Origin: Macrosoma leucophasiata
Lineage: Eukaryota; Arthropoda; Insecta; Lepidoptera; Hedylidae
DNA length: 64,000 nt
Direction: 5' to 3'
NCBI GenBank assembly: GCA_036365455.1
Contig: JAWQUS010000030.1
Location: 16,202,001 to 16,266,000 of the forward strand
Shown here: positions 11,793 through 23,600 of the stretch, piece after piece
Layout: each line of letters opens with the position of its first letter
Numbering within the stretch: position 1 is the stretch's first letter
Notes under the pieces: generated by a model
Seen by the model: the letters and a program-made list of their open reading frames with translations, nothing else
What the model was told of the DNA's origin: nothing
The model's database searches: none
Translations under genes and position numbers: made by a program

Positions 11793-12180
11793 TTTTTATT
11801 TTTAAAGAAAAATGGAAAGAAAAATTTGACTTCAGGCGAGACTCGAACTCGCGGCCTACTGGGAATCTCGTCCAGTCGTTCACAAGCATGTGTTAACGCG
11901 AAATAATATAAAACAATTATTAAGGGTAAAAGCGACTTCTTTACGATATTCAATAAACTGAAAAGTCTATTATATCGGTTGCCTAACTAGCATAGTTGGT
12001 AATAGATGGCGCTGCTGCTACCATAAAGCAATGCAATAGATGTGAAGGAAAGATTTGACAAATCGGGCAGGACTTCAGTAGCTCAATTGGAAGAGCGGCT
12101 GGACTAGATTCCCAGTAGGTCGCGAGTTCGAGTCTCGCCTGAAGTCAAATTTTTCTTTCCATTTTTCTTTAAAAATAAAA
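11793..12180 (+). mobile_element. tRNA-like cassette, family B, copy 2 with inverted half
   Basis: An inverted partial unit (11793-11872) is joined at GTCCAGTCGTTCACAAGC to a forward unit ending near 12180. The two ends, TTTTTAAAGAAAAATGG and its complement, form inverted repeats of over 70 bp including half of the tRNA-like sequence. The complete tRNA-like segment is 12072-12146. No clear target duplication. Confidence 0.7.
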
Positions 12181-12402
12181 TAACTTTAAAATGAGTTTAT
12201 TCCTTCTGTTCGAGTACAATGCAGTTGTGAGTCTGTAAATTAGTAATTACATCGTTACTGCGTCTATCGTGATTTGGAGAATTACTCAATTGAGTGTAAA
12301 CGCGCGATCGGACTAATCAATCAATTTGATGTATTAATTGGAACGTGGAAGTAAGTTACGGAGCATGGAATGCCTGTTGTACGAAACAAATATTTGTTGT
12401 TT

Positions 12403-12700
12403 TTACTGGTGGTATAGTTTCAGTTTAGGTCGAGAGCGTAGGCAGCACCATTACTGTCTGCACTATCGGGTTCCGGTTAGATGGCAATGTCCCCGTTATA
12501 ATTATCACAGAGACATAACAACTAAGGTCTGGGGGGTGCCAACGTTTTTTTTTTATGTAATGGTAACAAGCATGCAGTTCACATTGATGTTAAGTGATGA
12601 CTGCATCCTATAGACACACAAAGACCAAGGTCAAAATGCAGATGCGTTACCACTCCTGAGGCCTAAGGTGTTATGCCTCTGTGCCGTAAATTACAGGGCC
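12403..12700. repeat. Two family A fragments fused head-on
   Basis: 12403-12545 is a plus-strand 5' part (TTACTGGTGGTATAGTTTC). 12546-12700 is a minus-strand 3' part starting with a T run and ending at the common truncation point TACAGGGCC. Confidence 0.65.
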
Positions 12701-13157
12701 ATAGAAAAACGTATCTGCATATTGATGACTGGTTTAAAACTAGCCTATGCTGCAGTCATCAATTATCTGAACTGTTAATTTGTCACCTGCGTTACTTAAA
12801 AAAAACTTTAATACTCTTTTAGAAACTTGGTCCACGGTCCAAGGCTTTGAAAGTATTGGCATAGAAAAAAAAAATTATATCTCTTAGTCCGTAACTACGG
12901 AACCCTACACTACGCGTGACCCGACACGCACTTGACCGGTTTTTTATGTCTTGCAACTAAAATTTGGTAGGTACATTAATTTTACATTTTTTTATACTAG
13001 GTACTTAATTAAACATTAAACAGTAAAAAATAAAGTTATTTTTAATTTAAAAAGAACTAAGTAAACAATGATGAAAATATTAAAACTAAAACAATTTAAC
13101 ATAGAGTAATTTAAGTACATTTTTTATTGTGTTATTTTGTTTAAATTTATTGATTTA

Positions 13158-13300
13158 CTAGCTGTGCCCGCGACTTCGCCCGCGTGAGTATATATGATTG
13201 TTCAGTATCTACCCGGACGAAGTCGTGGGCGCAGCTAGTATAAAAGTAGCCTAAATTACTCCTTTTTACATCAGCTATCTGCCAGTGAAAGTCCCAATTT
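13158..13300. mobile_element. Helitron-like end with CTAG hairpin (family L)
   Basis: CTAGCTGTGCCCGCGACTTC at 13160 is mirrored by GAAGTCGTGGGCGCAGCTAG at 13220-13239, forming a hairpin. The following 60 bases match the reverse strand of 28085-28130, so this is the same family as 27660-28217. Confidence 0.55.
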
Positions 13301-13379
13301 GTAGTATAGATGAATATGAATATGAATAGATGAAAGACACTCCAATTGTATTTATTTGTAGTATGGATAGCATATATTT

Positions 13380-13640
13380 TATTTTTAAAGAAACCTAACT
13401 AGCATAGTTGGTAATAGATGGCGCTGCTGCTACCATAAAGCAATGCAATAAATGTGAAGGAAAGATTTGACAAATCGGGCAGGGCTTCAGTAGCTCAATT
13501 GGAAGAGCGGCTGGACTAGATTCCCAGTAGGCCGCGAGTTCGAGTCTCGCCTGAAGTCAAATTTTTCTTTCCATTTTTCTTTAAAAATAAAATATATTTC
13601 ACAAGCATGTGTTAATGCGAAATAATATAAAAAACAATTA
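13380..13640 (+). mobile_element. tRNA-like cassette, family B, copy 3
   Basis: Bounded by GATAGCATATATTT (13366-13379) and GATAACATATATTT (13641-13654), a 14-bp direct repeat with one mismatch. The tRNA-like part is 13484-13558 with G-U closing the acceptor stem. The right end is GCGAAATAATATAAAAAACA. The left end is truncated relative to copy 1. Confidence 0.75.
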
Positions 13641-14316
13641 GATAACATATATTTATAAAGTTTATTTGTATCTTAGAACTAGATTTGTTTCCGCTTATAT
13701 GATGACCTCTTAAGGGAACAACAAGCGTGAAGCTACGTACGTATTATAAAATCATATCATGAAACCATTGTCACAAACGATCGATGCGTACCGTAACTCG
13801 ATGTTCAATTGTGATGTTAAATATTTTAATTGTAGCTTAATTAGATTTAGCCATGGATGCGGTTTTGACAATCGAATGTAATGTCACCACTGTGATGCGA
13901 TGACTGGCGGCGGTCGCATTGTTTTATTTGGACCGTTAATTATTAATTAACTGGACTTACGCTACGGTATTATAATAATTTTATTGGTTTAAAGGCTAAT
14001 TTGAATTAGTTCTTAGCCGGGGAGAGAAAAGAATATGGCAAAATGGCTAAAGAGCTCACAAAAAAAAACTTAAAATTATTATACAAAAAAAATATACAAA
14101 ATACAAAAAAAAAAAAGAAAGAAAACCCCCCGGTGAGTCCTAGCACGCACGACACCCACCCGATTAAATTTATCACGCCCTTGATGAACAAGGGCAGAAA
14201 GCCTGGGGAAGGAGGAGACCCTCGATCCTATCGAACCCCTACCCCTACGAAGAACCGACCAGTTCCAGTTCAGAATTAGTTTTTTGTTACTGACGAAAGA
14301 GTAGTTGTTTAATCCC

Positions 14317-14386
14317 CGAAGCAACAGATGGACCCTATAAGGTCCAAGAACAATAAGATATCAATTGTCATATTTTTCGTGCTGTC
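14317..14386. repeat. Repeat family M, copy 2
   Basis: GGTCCAAGAACAATAAGATA then TCAATTGTCATATTTTTC, as at 8757-8825. Confidence 0.45.
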
Positions 14387-14809
14387 TGAGGAAGGTTTAT
14401 TTTTATGAAATAGTTGATCACGTATTTATTTAAACTATTTCTTAATAAACTGCTATTTTTACACAAGTGCCCAAAAATAGGAATTAATCTTTTTTTTTCA
14501 GCGCATATTATCACTCGTATGAATACTAGCGAATATTTTCGATCTGTCGATAGTAGTATACACGCTATCCAGTTCCATAATATTATTTTTCGAAACTTAT
14601 TCGACAGTGTAATTGTATACCTAGTTATATGTCTAGATAATAAGTCATGCAAAACTTAAAAAAAAAATTGAAACCATGAAATGCTACTAAGAAAGTTTAA
14701 ACAGAAATAGACTTTACATTTATATTTGAAGATATTATGATCGTCAAATTAATTGTGGTGCAATAGGTACTAACATTTTGAAAGGCTTATTTTCAGGTTA
14801 AATATATGG

Positions 14810-14946
14810 AAGAAATTAAAGAAAAAACGGGCAGAAAAATTTGACTTCAGTGACTTAGACATGACTTTAAGTCAATTTTTTCATTTTGTTTTTTCTTCAA
14901 TTTCTAAAGTTCACTCGCATGTGTTATTGCGAAAAAATCAATAGTA
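14810..14946 (-). mobile_element. Family B relative without a complete tRNA
   Basis: A 137-bp insertion between perfect 11-bp repeats TAAATATATGG (14799-14809 and 14947-14957). It shares AAATTAAAGAAAAAACGG and TTCTAAAGTTCACTCGCATG with the 61977-62152 element. Its centre is only GACTTCAGTGACTTAGACAT and a complementary TTTAAGTC, i.e. a collapsed tRNA-like core. Confidence 0.75.
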
Positions 14947-15419
14947 TAAATATATGGTGTTTGTTAAGGCTATACATGTAGCTGTTATCACACTATTAAA
15001 CATTATCTTCCTTCTGGTGAGTTGGGCTAAGAGATCACTTTAATTTAATAATCATATCAATTGAATATACAAATAGGGGCCTTATAATTGGTGCAATTTA
15101 AACTATGATATCGTGCGCGAATATGAAATTATAGTTGAAAGGGCAAGGCGCGTGCGCACGCGATGACGATCCAAATTTGAATAGTCCTACTTGTTGAGTG
15201 TTATGCACTAATGAGAATTTATTGATATTGAAGTCAAAAGGCGTAGGATGATAGGATATGATCAAATATGATGCTATTGGAATGGCCATGAGTGTTTTCT
15301 TGATATAAATTATACTTTGTGTTACTCTAGTGCAGGGATACTCAAAATGTGCTCCGCGAAGCCCTAGAGCATGAATGCATTAATGTAATCATGCACCATT
15401 CACCCGTTATCACAATATA

Positions 15420-15585
15420 TTTTTTATGTCGTGAAGTGGCAAACAAGCATACAGCTTACATTGATGATAAAAGTAGGTAATGCTCTACAACATCTAGGTA
15501 CACGAAACCAGAGATTTCAATGTAGATGCGTTGTCATGCCTAAGGTGGGATACTTCTGTGGCGGAAATTACAGGGCCGTACTACC
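15420..15585 (-). repeat. Family A repeat, 5'-truncated
   Basis: T run, family A body, truncated at the recurring break point ACAGGGCCGTAC. Confidence 0.65.
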
Positions 15586-15649
15586 TACGCTTTTCAATCC
15601 CATGTGTCTCAAACTATTGGGCGACGAGCTTGTTGACATTCGGAGAACT

Positions 15650-15857
15650 CACTGCCGCTTAGTCCAGCGCTGTGAGATGTCCGTTTGATTCAAAGGGTCG
15701 CGGGTTCGATCCCTGCACCGGGATAAATAGTTGTATTGGCCTACAGATATTTGTTTCGGGTCTAGGTGTTTGTGTATGTATTGTGTGAGTACAACGGCAC
15801 CCATGACATAGGTTTATACCTACTGTAGGACTGTGAGTGTAAGCGTATTTTTTTTAA
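15650..15857 (+). repeat. tRNA-headed SINE family C, copy 1
   Basis: Head CTTAGTCCAGCGCTGTGAG with box B GGGTTCGATCCC, then GGCCTACAGATATTTGTTTC, GTACAACGGCACCCATGAC and the tail GTGAGTGTAAGCGTATTTTT. The same layout occurs at 18977, 28306, 28617 and 63543. Confidence 0.8.
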
Positions 15858-16205
15858 AGCTGAAGTTAATACTGGCAATATCGTTTTGATGAAAAACGAA
15901 GAACTACGAAAACGTAATTTTGTATATTTTACAGTCAGTTCATTAATTTCAAGCAGATTTCGAAAACTTTTCAACGAAATAGAGAATAATAGTCCTTAAT
16001 GTGTTTGTTAAAGTTGGTATGTGTAAGTGATCTATCACTAAGTACTTATTAACCGCACGAATTATTTTACCTCAACTTCGGATGCGCCACCATCTTGTGA
16101 AAGAAAGATGGTGTCGCGTCGGAAATATAAAATTTTGCCCAGTCTGAAAACACTATACAAAATGTTAAGCATGAAATCTTAAAGGGGCCCCTGGTCCTTA
16201 AAGTT

Positions 16206-16372
16206 TTGCCCCTGTAATTTCCGGCTCAGAAGCGTAACACCTTAGGCCTCAGGAGTGATAACACATCTGCATTTTGACCTTGGTCTTTGTGTGGGTGTCT
16301 ATAGGCTGCAGTAATCACTTAACATCAATGTGAACTGCATGCTTGTATGCCACTTCCATTACATACAAAAAA
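16206..16372 (+). repeat. Family A repeat, 5'-truncated
   Basis: Starts at the common break point CCTGTAATTTCCGG and ends CATTACAT plus a short A-rich tail. Confidence 0.65.
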
Positions 16373-17909
16373 CGGTATAGAGGTATTGCTTATGGAGATA
16401 AAATTAACTTGATTTAGATATTTAAAAATAATACAACTTTTTGTATTGCGAGGAAAGCTGACAATAGTTCTCAATTTGCTGTATCGGTGTGAGTGAAACT
16501 GAGCTGTGTTAATATTAGCACACACACGAGTGTGATAACCGGCGCTATAAGCCGGGTTTGCCAACACCGGATCGCATTAGCGGCACTTCCGCCCCGACCG
16601 GACGTGCCGCCATCTTGTTTTCAGACCAGACAAAAATGTCCGACAATTTTTGTTGTTTAGCTACTTAAAGAGTTAAGATATTGCTGACTCTTGTGATAAT
16701 GTAACTTGATTTAACCGGACAAACCGCAGGAATTTCTGTTGTTTATTTAAAAGTAGAGTTTAAAATTACATTTTTAGTTAATTTATTAGAAATCGACATA
16801 AGTCACGGTTATTAATGGCGTCATTTTTTGATTTTTCACGATAATTTGTACTAGGTTTAAGCTCTCATTTAAAAGAGCTCTTACTGAGTTTGTTGGGTAG
16901 CGGAGTTCTTCTCAGTAGTGACTGCACTTGGAACTCTGCTAGGTGAATAACTTTGGTCTTGACGAATAAGTTTTTCTTTTTCATCATTTATCATCATTGA
17001 AGGAATTGAAAAATTTTGTGATGATTATGTTTTAACCAAGTAGTTTAAATTCTAATTTTTAATTTACTATTAATATATGTTTTTTGTTTTACTATATGTA
17101 ATGGTTATTCACTCTAGGTATTTTATGATTTCTTGACATTTTGTAAGTATCTGTAAAGATCTATTCGAAATGAAATATTTTTTATTTTTATTTCTATGTC
17201 ATCAGATTTATATGTGAGGATAAATAAAAGGTGTTTTCTTTTTGCTCTTCCTACTATTTAGCCGTGCATCACTGAATATTATCCCTTCTTATCTATATTA
17301 TTTTATAATACACTAGCTGACTTCGTATCGCCTTCAGCGGTACAAAAACAGTTTACGACTTATTCTCAAAATCAATTAAGCCGTTTCAGAGGAGTTTAAA
17401 CAACACTGACATGACAATTTTATGTTTTAGATTAAAAAATAAATTACACTAAATGGAACCAAATACCGCATTATGAAATCAAGATACTTTAATTTTATTC
17501 AAGTTAAACTTATATACAGAAAGCAATTAAGTGATTTGTTCGAACTTAACCCGGATGACTATATATTGGTAATTAAGCCCTCTGGATTCGATTACCGAAT
17601 CTTCCAACCAACTTAAACTTTGAACGAGTTTTGAGCGGGACACAAGTTAAGAGAGATGAATTTGTCAGGTCTATTTACAGTGCTTACATATCTACTTATT
17701 TTATTTATCTCTCATTATTTAAAAAAAAATAATGAGAGTTAATTTATATGCGTAGGTACGCATCGCAGCAACAGTCTGAAGTGAGTAAAGAGATAAAAGC
17801 GACAGTCTGAAGTTAGTTGCTAAACTTTTTAATTCAATCATATTTATATATATACGACAGTGGTAGATATTTACTGACAATTTCAGTAAGAATATTTAAT
17901 AAGTAATTA
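16373..17909. other. No gene seen; one GC-richer unique patch
   Basis: 16540-16640 is GC-rich and contains GCCGCCATCTTGTTTT, an exact YY1/Pho-type motif; a related hairpin GCGCCACCATCTT / AAGATGGTGTCGC is at about 16085-16115. 17708-17739 holds a small palindrome CTCTCATTATT / AATAATGAGAG. The rest is AT-rich without frames. Confidence 0.35.
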
Positions 17910-18178
17910 AGGTGGCAAACAAACATGCAGTTCATATTGATGTTAAGTGATGATTGCAGCCTATAGACATCTACACAAAAACCAGAGGTCAAATGTAGAC
18001 GCGTTGCCATCCCTAAGACCTAAGTTGTTATGCCTCTGTGATTGTTATAACGGGGACCATACATTACCATCTCACTGGCACACGATAGTGCACCATACCA
18101 TTAGTCGACAGATAGATTAGGTAATGCGGTGGTGCCTACGCCCTCGAGCTCCTGCACTGGAGCTCTACCACCAGTAAA
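17910..18178 (-). repeat. Family A repeat, near full length, diverged
   Basis: GGTGGCAAACAAACATGCAG through GGAGCTCTACCACCAGTAAA; the A tail is lost. Confidence 0.65.
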
Positions 18179-18569
18179 AGTACATAAACAAATAGAACCA
18201 CACCAGAGATCATCTCTACTACGCCATTCAAGTTTTATTATTCAGTCAAATGCATCTCAATTGAACAGCACTAAGCGTGTGGTCAAATCGTAAAAACTAA
18301 CTAGGAGATCGTCGTAAGCGATCGTTAAATACAATTCATACGACCTCAACCAATTAAATTGAACTATAATGATAACGGACCAATTAAATTGAACCACCGC
18401 AGCTATTGACACCTCAATTCGATGGAATCTTTTTATGACGAGTAATCAAAGCTCTGCACGGTGACCCAAATATCAGAGGACATAATTTATTGCCTTCGTA
18501 TCACTGTCAATATTGTTTTAATGGTTTTTAAGATGTAGAAACTGTAACATCGGCCTATCATTACGGCCT

Positions 18570-18745
18570 TATCCTATATTGTACGGCACTGTAATTTCCG
18601 GCACAAAGGCATAACACCTTAGGCCTCAGGAGTGGTAACGCATCTGCATTTTGACCATGGTTTTTGTGGGTGTCGTTAGGCTGCAGTCACTTAACATCAA
18701 TGTGAACTGCTTGCTAGTTTGCCACTTCCATAAGATAAACAAAAA
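18570..18745 (+). repeat. Family A repeat, 5'-truncated
   Basis: Starts near TGTACGGCACTGTAATTTCC, ends GCCACTTCCATAAGATAAAC. Confidence 0.65.
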
Positions 18746-18770
18746 GAATTCTCATCATTTTAGCCAAAAC

Positions 18771-18968
18771 TGTCCACAGTTGGATCAAACCATAATGGGG
18801 GTTATGACATAATCGCCACGCTTGGCATACGAATTGGCGATCCCAGTAGCGGTACTTTTATCACAGCACACTGCTGCCCGTCTTGCGTTATTGCACTTAC
18901 TACACTACCCATTGGAATGGTTTGATCGGCATTGTTCGGTTCACTAACTGCATTAGAAGATAATTCAT
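18771..18968 (+). repeat. Dispersed repeat family N, copy 1
   Basis: GACATAATCGCCACGCTTGG, GGCGATC, CTGCTGCC and CTTGCGTT, CATTGGAATGGTTTGATC match 22010-22196 in the same order and orientation. A short piece of the same family (CTGGACCAAAGCCTCCCCA-type) is also at 60226-60262. Confidence 0.6.
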
Positions 18969-18976
18969 TAATTTTG

Positions 18977-19195
18977 ACGACTCGGTTAGTCCAGCGGTGT
19001 GAGTCCACCGTTTGATTCGAAGGGTTGCGGGTTCGATCTCCGCACCGGGACAAATATTTGTATGGCCTACAGATATATGTTTCGGGTTTGGGTGTTTGTG
19101 TATGTTTTGTGTGTGTACAACGGCACCCACGACACAGCACAATTAGTGTGGGGCTGTGAGTGTAAGCTTATTCATTTTTTTTATTTTATAAATCT
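18977..19195 (+). repeat. tRNA-headed SINE family C, copy 2
   Basis: Head GACTCGGTTAGTCCAGCGG, box B GGGTTCGATCTCC, conserved body and GTGAGTGTAAGCTTATTC tail. It directly follows family N, so the two are joined or nested. Confidence 0.8.
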
Positions 19196-19402
19196 TACGG
19201 CAGTGGGCGGTAGGGTCGTCACGTCCCAACGGCGCGGAAAGCGAATGTACATAACAAATTACAGAGTAATAAGAGTATATAATAGTCTGATCTGAGTTGC
19301 GAACTGATGGATGGATGGACAGATATAGCAAATTTGTAAGTTCGATATACGTTAAAGAATGAATTTATCTGTCTTTTATTTCTGAGTTAATAAATATTAA
19401 TA

Positions 19403-19765
19403 ATAATGGCAACCCATTATACGTCCCAGTGCTAGGCACGAGTCTCTCCCTTTTTTGGGGGGAGGCCTTGAGCTTACTCCACCACGCTGCTCCAATTGGA
19501 GCAGCGTGGTGCTGTTTGCAACATTGCCAACCAATGTTGGTGGGTTAGTGGCCAACCCGGGGTCGGATGTTTTCAAACTGCCCATGAGGCCTCCGACAAG
19601 GTTTAACGACTGCTATCTATTGATAGCAACCGAGACCGACGGCTTAACGTGCCCTCCGAAGCACGGAAACGCGCATTTAATTTGCTACTAGCGACCATCC
19701 ATCACACTACCCGAACCAGAACCAGCGCCAGCCGCGGGGCTATGTGCGCACATCAAAAATATTCC
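19403..19765 (-). repeat. LINE-tail-like family F, longest copy
   Basis: Contains the F signature and extends through CCCATGAGGCCTCCGACAAG and GGTAGTGTGATGG-type text on the reverse strand. A perfect 32-base palindrome (19480-19511, arms CACCACGCTGCTCC) lies inside. No protein is readable. Confidence 0.55.
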
Positions 19766-19770
19766 AGAAG

Positions 19771-20503
19771 CTCCGGAATACACCTTAACATGCATCTTAC
19801 ATTCATACTCAAATGACGTACTTAACTTTTTTCTACTCTAACGTCTAAACCAGTTAATGTATCATTTAATAACCTTAAGTGCGACTGAATAAATAATTAC
19901 TAATCCCCTTTTTAAGATAACCATTTCACAGTATCTAGTAAAGTCGAGTACACAAGCCATATTTATGAGCGTTGAGAGCGCAATATAATTACCGTTCATT
20001 AGACTAACGCTGCTCGGCGTAGTCTTAATTAAGTAATTGCTGTACCCCGGCTGGCGGAGTCACGCCAAAATAATCCTTAATACATAAAGGACAAGACTGA
20101 GAATAATTAATAGAATCTTAGTGGTGCACTGTACCGACCACCGGCTATGACGACACTGTATGGAATTGTGTATGATTCATTTTACTCAAGTAAGTAATGA
20201 AATCGTTCGTATGGAGCGTTTAGTGCTGAGTGATTAGTGTGTGAATACTAAAGGCGGGTGTAGACAGTCCAGTTTAGTTGGGCCAGCCTGTATGTAGATG
20301 TGCAATATGCATACAAACCCGTTTGTTAGTTTTTTAGTGTATCGCCTTTAGGCTTTTGCCTAACACAGAACAGAGGCTTGATATGATTTGTGTGTAATTA
20401 TGATGTGTAAAATAAAAATATATCTCATAAAAACCAAAAGTAGATGGCCTTCTAGGCCTTGTATCCCTTGAAAAATAAAAAGAAGATAAGGTTCAGGACT
20501 CAC
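19771..20503. other. Presumed Drgx intron or 3' flank; no exon recognised
   Basis: AT-rich; the exon that should follow 20504 was not recognised here. Minus-strand frames in this segment show no OAR motif. Confidence 0.3.
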
Positions 20504-20611
20504 TGGTCGAAGGGAGAGAAGATATGATGAGTTGGTCGTTGCTCTGGCGGTGCATCCCTGGAACCTGCACTGCCGACGGATGGAGCTGGCGACGGACAAC
20601 TTGCCTCCGAT
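20504..20611 (-). CDS. Drgx: Drgx exon: Pro/Ser-rich tail
   Basis: 108 bases. The acceptor TTTATCTTCACCAG supplies A to finish AGA (Arg), after which the frame reads [16 protein letters not shown] and on to [12 protein letters not shown], ending at CCA/GTGAGT with two bases carried over. An alternative acceptor at 20640 (ATATACAG) would open the same frame nine codons earlier but in a phase that does not fit the preceding exon. The composition and strong donor support coding. The following exon was not found in the 20 kb to the left. Confidence 0.6.
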
Positions 20612-23600
20612 CTGGTGAAGATAAACTTGTTCAAAGTCGGCTGTATATACTGGTTATGTGATTAAGGAACTTAGCTAAAACAAAATAGTGTTAGGAGTAG
20701 AAAGAAACCAAGTTTTGAAAATACACTGAAATTGAATTCTGAATTCTGAATGGGTATTCAGAATTCAGAAGAAGGTTTTTATGTTTTCTTATTTCTTGTT
20801 AATATGCTTAAGAATTCAATATCTTGAATACAAAAGAAATATTGAACGAAAGAAACGTATTTTCAATGTGTTTTATGTCAAGGGTTTCTTTCTATGAATG
20901 TAAGAAACAGAGAGCAGATCCAGAATCATCCAAGAATCATCAATTCTCCCCCCAAAATCATCGAATCCAGTCCAATTTATACCAATTGTAGGGAATGTGT
21001 TAGTCTTTATATAAGTTAAGCCTGCTGACCATTTCCTCCCACTCTTGCCACTCATCAATAAAAGTTCTGGATCCGCCACTAGGGAAGACAGTAGCACTGT
21101 CTTTTCATAAATTCGATAATTATAAAATCGTACAACGTGGATAGAGACTACTATGTGGATAGAAGAGCATCTTGGTACTTAAAGCTGCGTAACCTCGACT
21201 TAAAATAAATCCTAAATAACCAACAAACCTCTAAAACCCCGGACCCTGGATCGCCGGGACCCGGATGTGACGTGAGATGGTCCAGGAACTTTCACTTCGT
21301 ACATGGGTGACGCGTCGCTTTGTGGGGGATAGATAGAAATACAGTAACAGTTTCCACCATAGATTTGGTATACCACAATACATCTATAGTTACTTTTAAT
21401 TTCCAGAACTTCCAGCTTCGTAATCTTGGTACTAGATGCTGCTCAGGCTTGTTACGCTGCACTTCTGATGCTAAACTAGAACTAACATACCTCTCTAACC
21501 TCGGGGACCTGTTAGGCGAGCGTCGTGGAGACCGGAGCGGGGACCGCCGGGGGGACCCTGGGGTCACAGGGGGAGAGGCGCGTGGGGAGCCCCCCACACC
21601 GGACATGGGTGACGCGTCGCCAGACCCGCGAGACATGCCACATTCTGATGAACCCTGTAAATAAGGGGATATTCAACTTGAAAAAATTAAGGTTCATTTC
21701 TTCGTAACCTACTCAAAACGAATAAAGATGATCGTTCTCCAAATGTAGCTAATTACTTATAAAACAACATATCTTAAAACGTAACTTCACGCCTGTGATT
21801 TCCGAAGAAAAGACGAAAATAAATATAATAGATATGGTCACCATTTTTTGTACTGCTAATTTAAATATTAGCTGGTAGATGAGTAACAGCGTATTCCTGC
21901 AATATTACCAACAGTTACCTTGACTGTAACGTCCTCCAAAATATAAATAGAGTAATTACTTCATCATATCTTGCAATAAACTATTTGATTTGATTTGATA
22001 TCAGCCGAAATATCCACTGCTGGACCAAAGCCTCCCCAAAAGGGGGATATGACATAATCGCCACGCTTGGCATGCAGATTGGCGATCTCAGTGGAGGTAG
22101 TTTTATCGCAGGACGCTGCTGCCTATCTTGCGTTATAGCACTTACTGCCGCCCTATTGGAATGGTTTGATCAACATTGATCGGTTGACTGATTGCACTTG
22201 GTGTTCCCTAGGTGCTACAATATGTGTTTCTTCAAAAATGGCGACTACCCTGGTGTTGCAAATGTTCATAGGCGACGGTGACCACTTTACATCAGGTGGC
22301 CCGTTTGCTCATCTGGCAACCTTCATACATAAAAAAAGTAATGGAAGAATTCTCCTCCAGTAGCAAAAAAATCTTCCACAAGTGGGCGATGGGGTCGTCA
22401 CGTCCCGAGGCATCATCGTATGCTTATACAGATGTATCTCCCCCTTCGGAGAAAAACAAGCGTTTTTAGCTCATCACTAACCTTATCATCAGTAGGGTCT
22501 CTCTTGGCCATCACCTCCACACCTTCCCGTTTCCGCTGTTCCTCTTTCAACCGCTCCGCTTTCCGCCACTTCGCTCGCCTATTTTGGAACCATACCTGTA
22601 GATGGTCGTTTATTTTAGTTATATTTTTGATCAATGAGATAAGAGCGATTTGGTGGATAATTTGAAACCTTTTTTCAAGATTGACTTTACGTAATAATTT
22701 ATGTTTTTTTTTAAGACGGTTGCAAACAATTATGCATATCACATAGGAGATAACTAGGTTTAGTATAATAATAGGCTGCACCTATAGACATATTCACAAA
22801 AACCTAGAGGTAATGCAGATACGTTGCCACGCTTGAGATCCCAGTTGCTACGTCTCTGTGATAGTTATTGCGGGGCCATACATTACCATCTAACCGAAAC
22901 ACTTATAGTCCTGAAGACTACTATTTAGCAGTAAGTAGGTAATGCGAATAAAACACCATCATGTTTGGGCTTGTTTACCAGTTCAGTACAAAAAGGTGAG
23001 CAACCATAGGGTGACAAGAATTTTTCCTAATGATATAATAATATGTTACGCAATATTTTACTCTGCGGAAACTTAATTTGTGCCTACAATACTGTAATAT
23101 TAAAACGATTAACCGATAACTACCAACCCACATACATCCTTTCCGGTATCTGGTAGATGTTTTTCAAATTAATATTGTATAATACATCAAATAGATAAAC
23201 TATCACAATCATTAATGTTTGACATCCATTGTTAAGGCCAAAACTATTTTTTTTTGTTTTTTGTATAGAAGGTGGCAAACAAGCATGCAGCTCACATTGA
23301 TGTTCAGTGATGACTGCAGCCTTTAGACATCTACAGAAAACGAAGTTTTTTTTTTTTATGTAATGGGCGTGGCAAGCAAGCATGCAGTTCACATTGATGT
23401 TAAGTGATGACTGCAGCCTATAGACACCCACATGAAGACCAAGGTCAAAATGCAGATGCGTTACCACTCCTGAGGCCTAAGGTGTTATGCCTCTGTGCCG
23501 GAAATTACAGGGCCGTACATTACCACCTGACCGGAACACGATAGTGCTGAACACTACCATTTAGCGGCAAGTATATTAGGTAATGCGGTGGTGCCTACGC

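Noticed and set aside
16600..16620. Polycomb response element based on one GCCATCTTG motif
   Set aside because: A single Pho/YY1-type site is too little evidence.
18802..19142. Overlapping minus-strand frames of 80-112 codons
   Set aside because: They lie inside family N and the family C SINE; the same peptides recur wherever the SINE does.
20873..21097. Additional Drgx exon
   Set aside because: The frame has no acceptor/donor pair of matching phase and is AT-rich and low in Ser/Pro compared with its neighbours.
21525..21707. Plus-strand and second minus-strand frames over the 21491-21654 exon
   Set aside because: Shadows of the GC-rich Ser/Pro/Arg exon; only the chosen frame continues from the homeodomain exon with correct phase.
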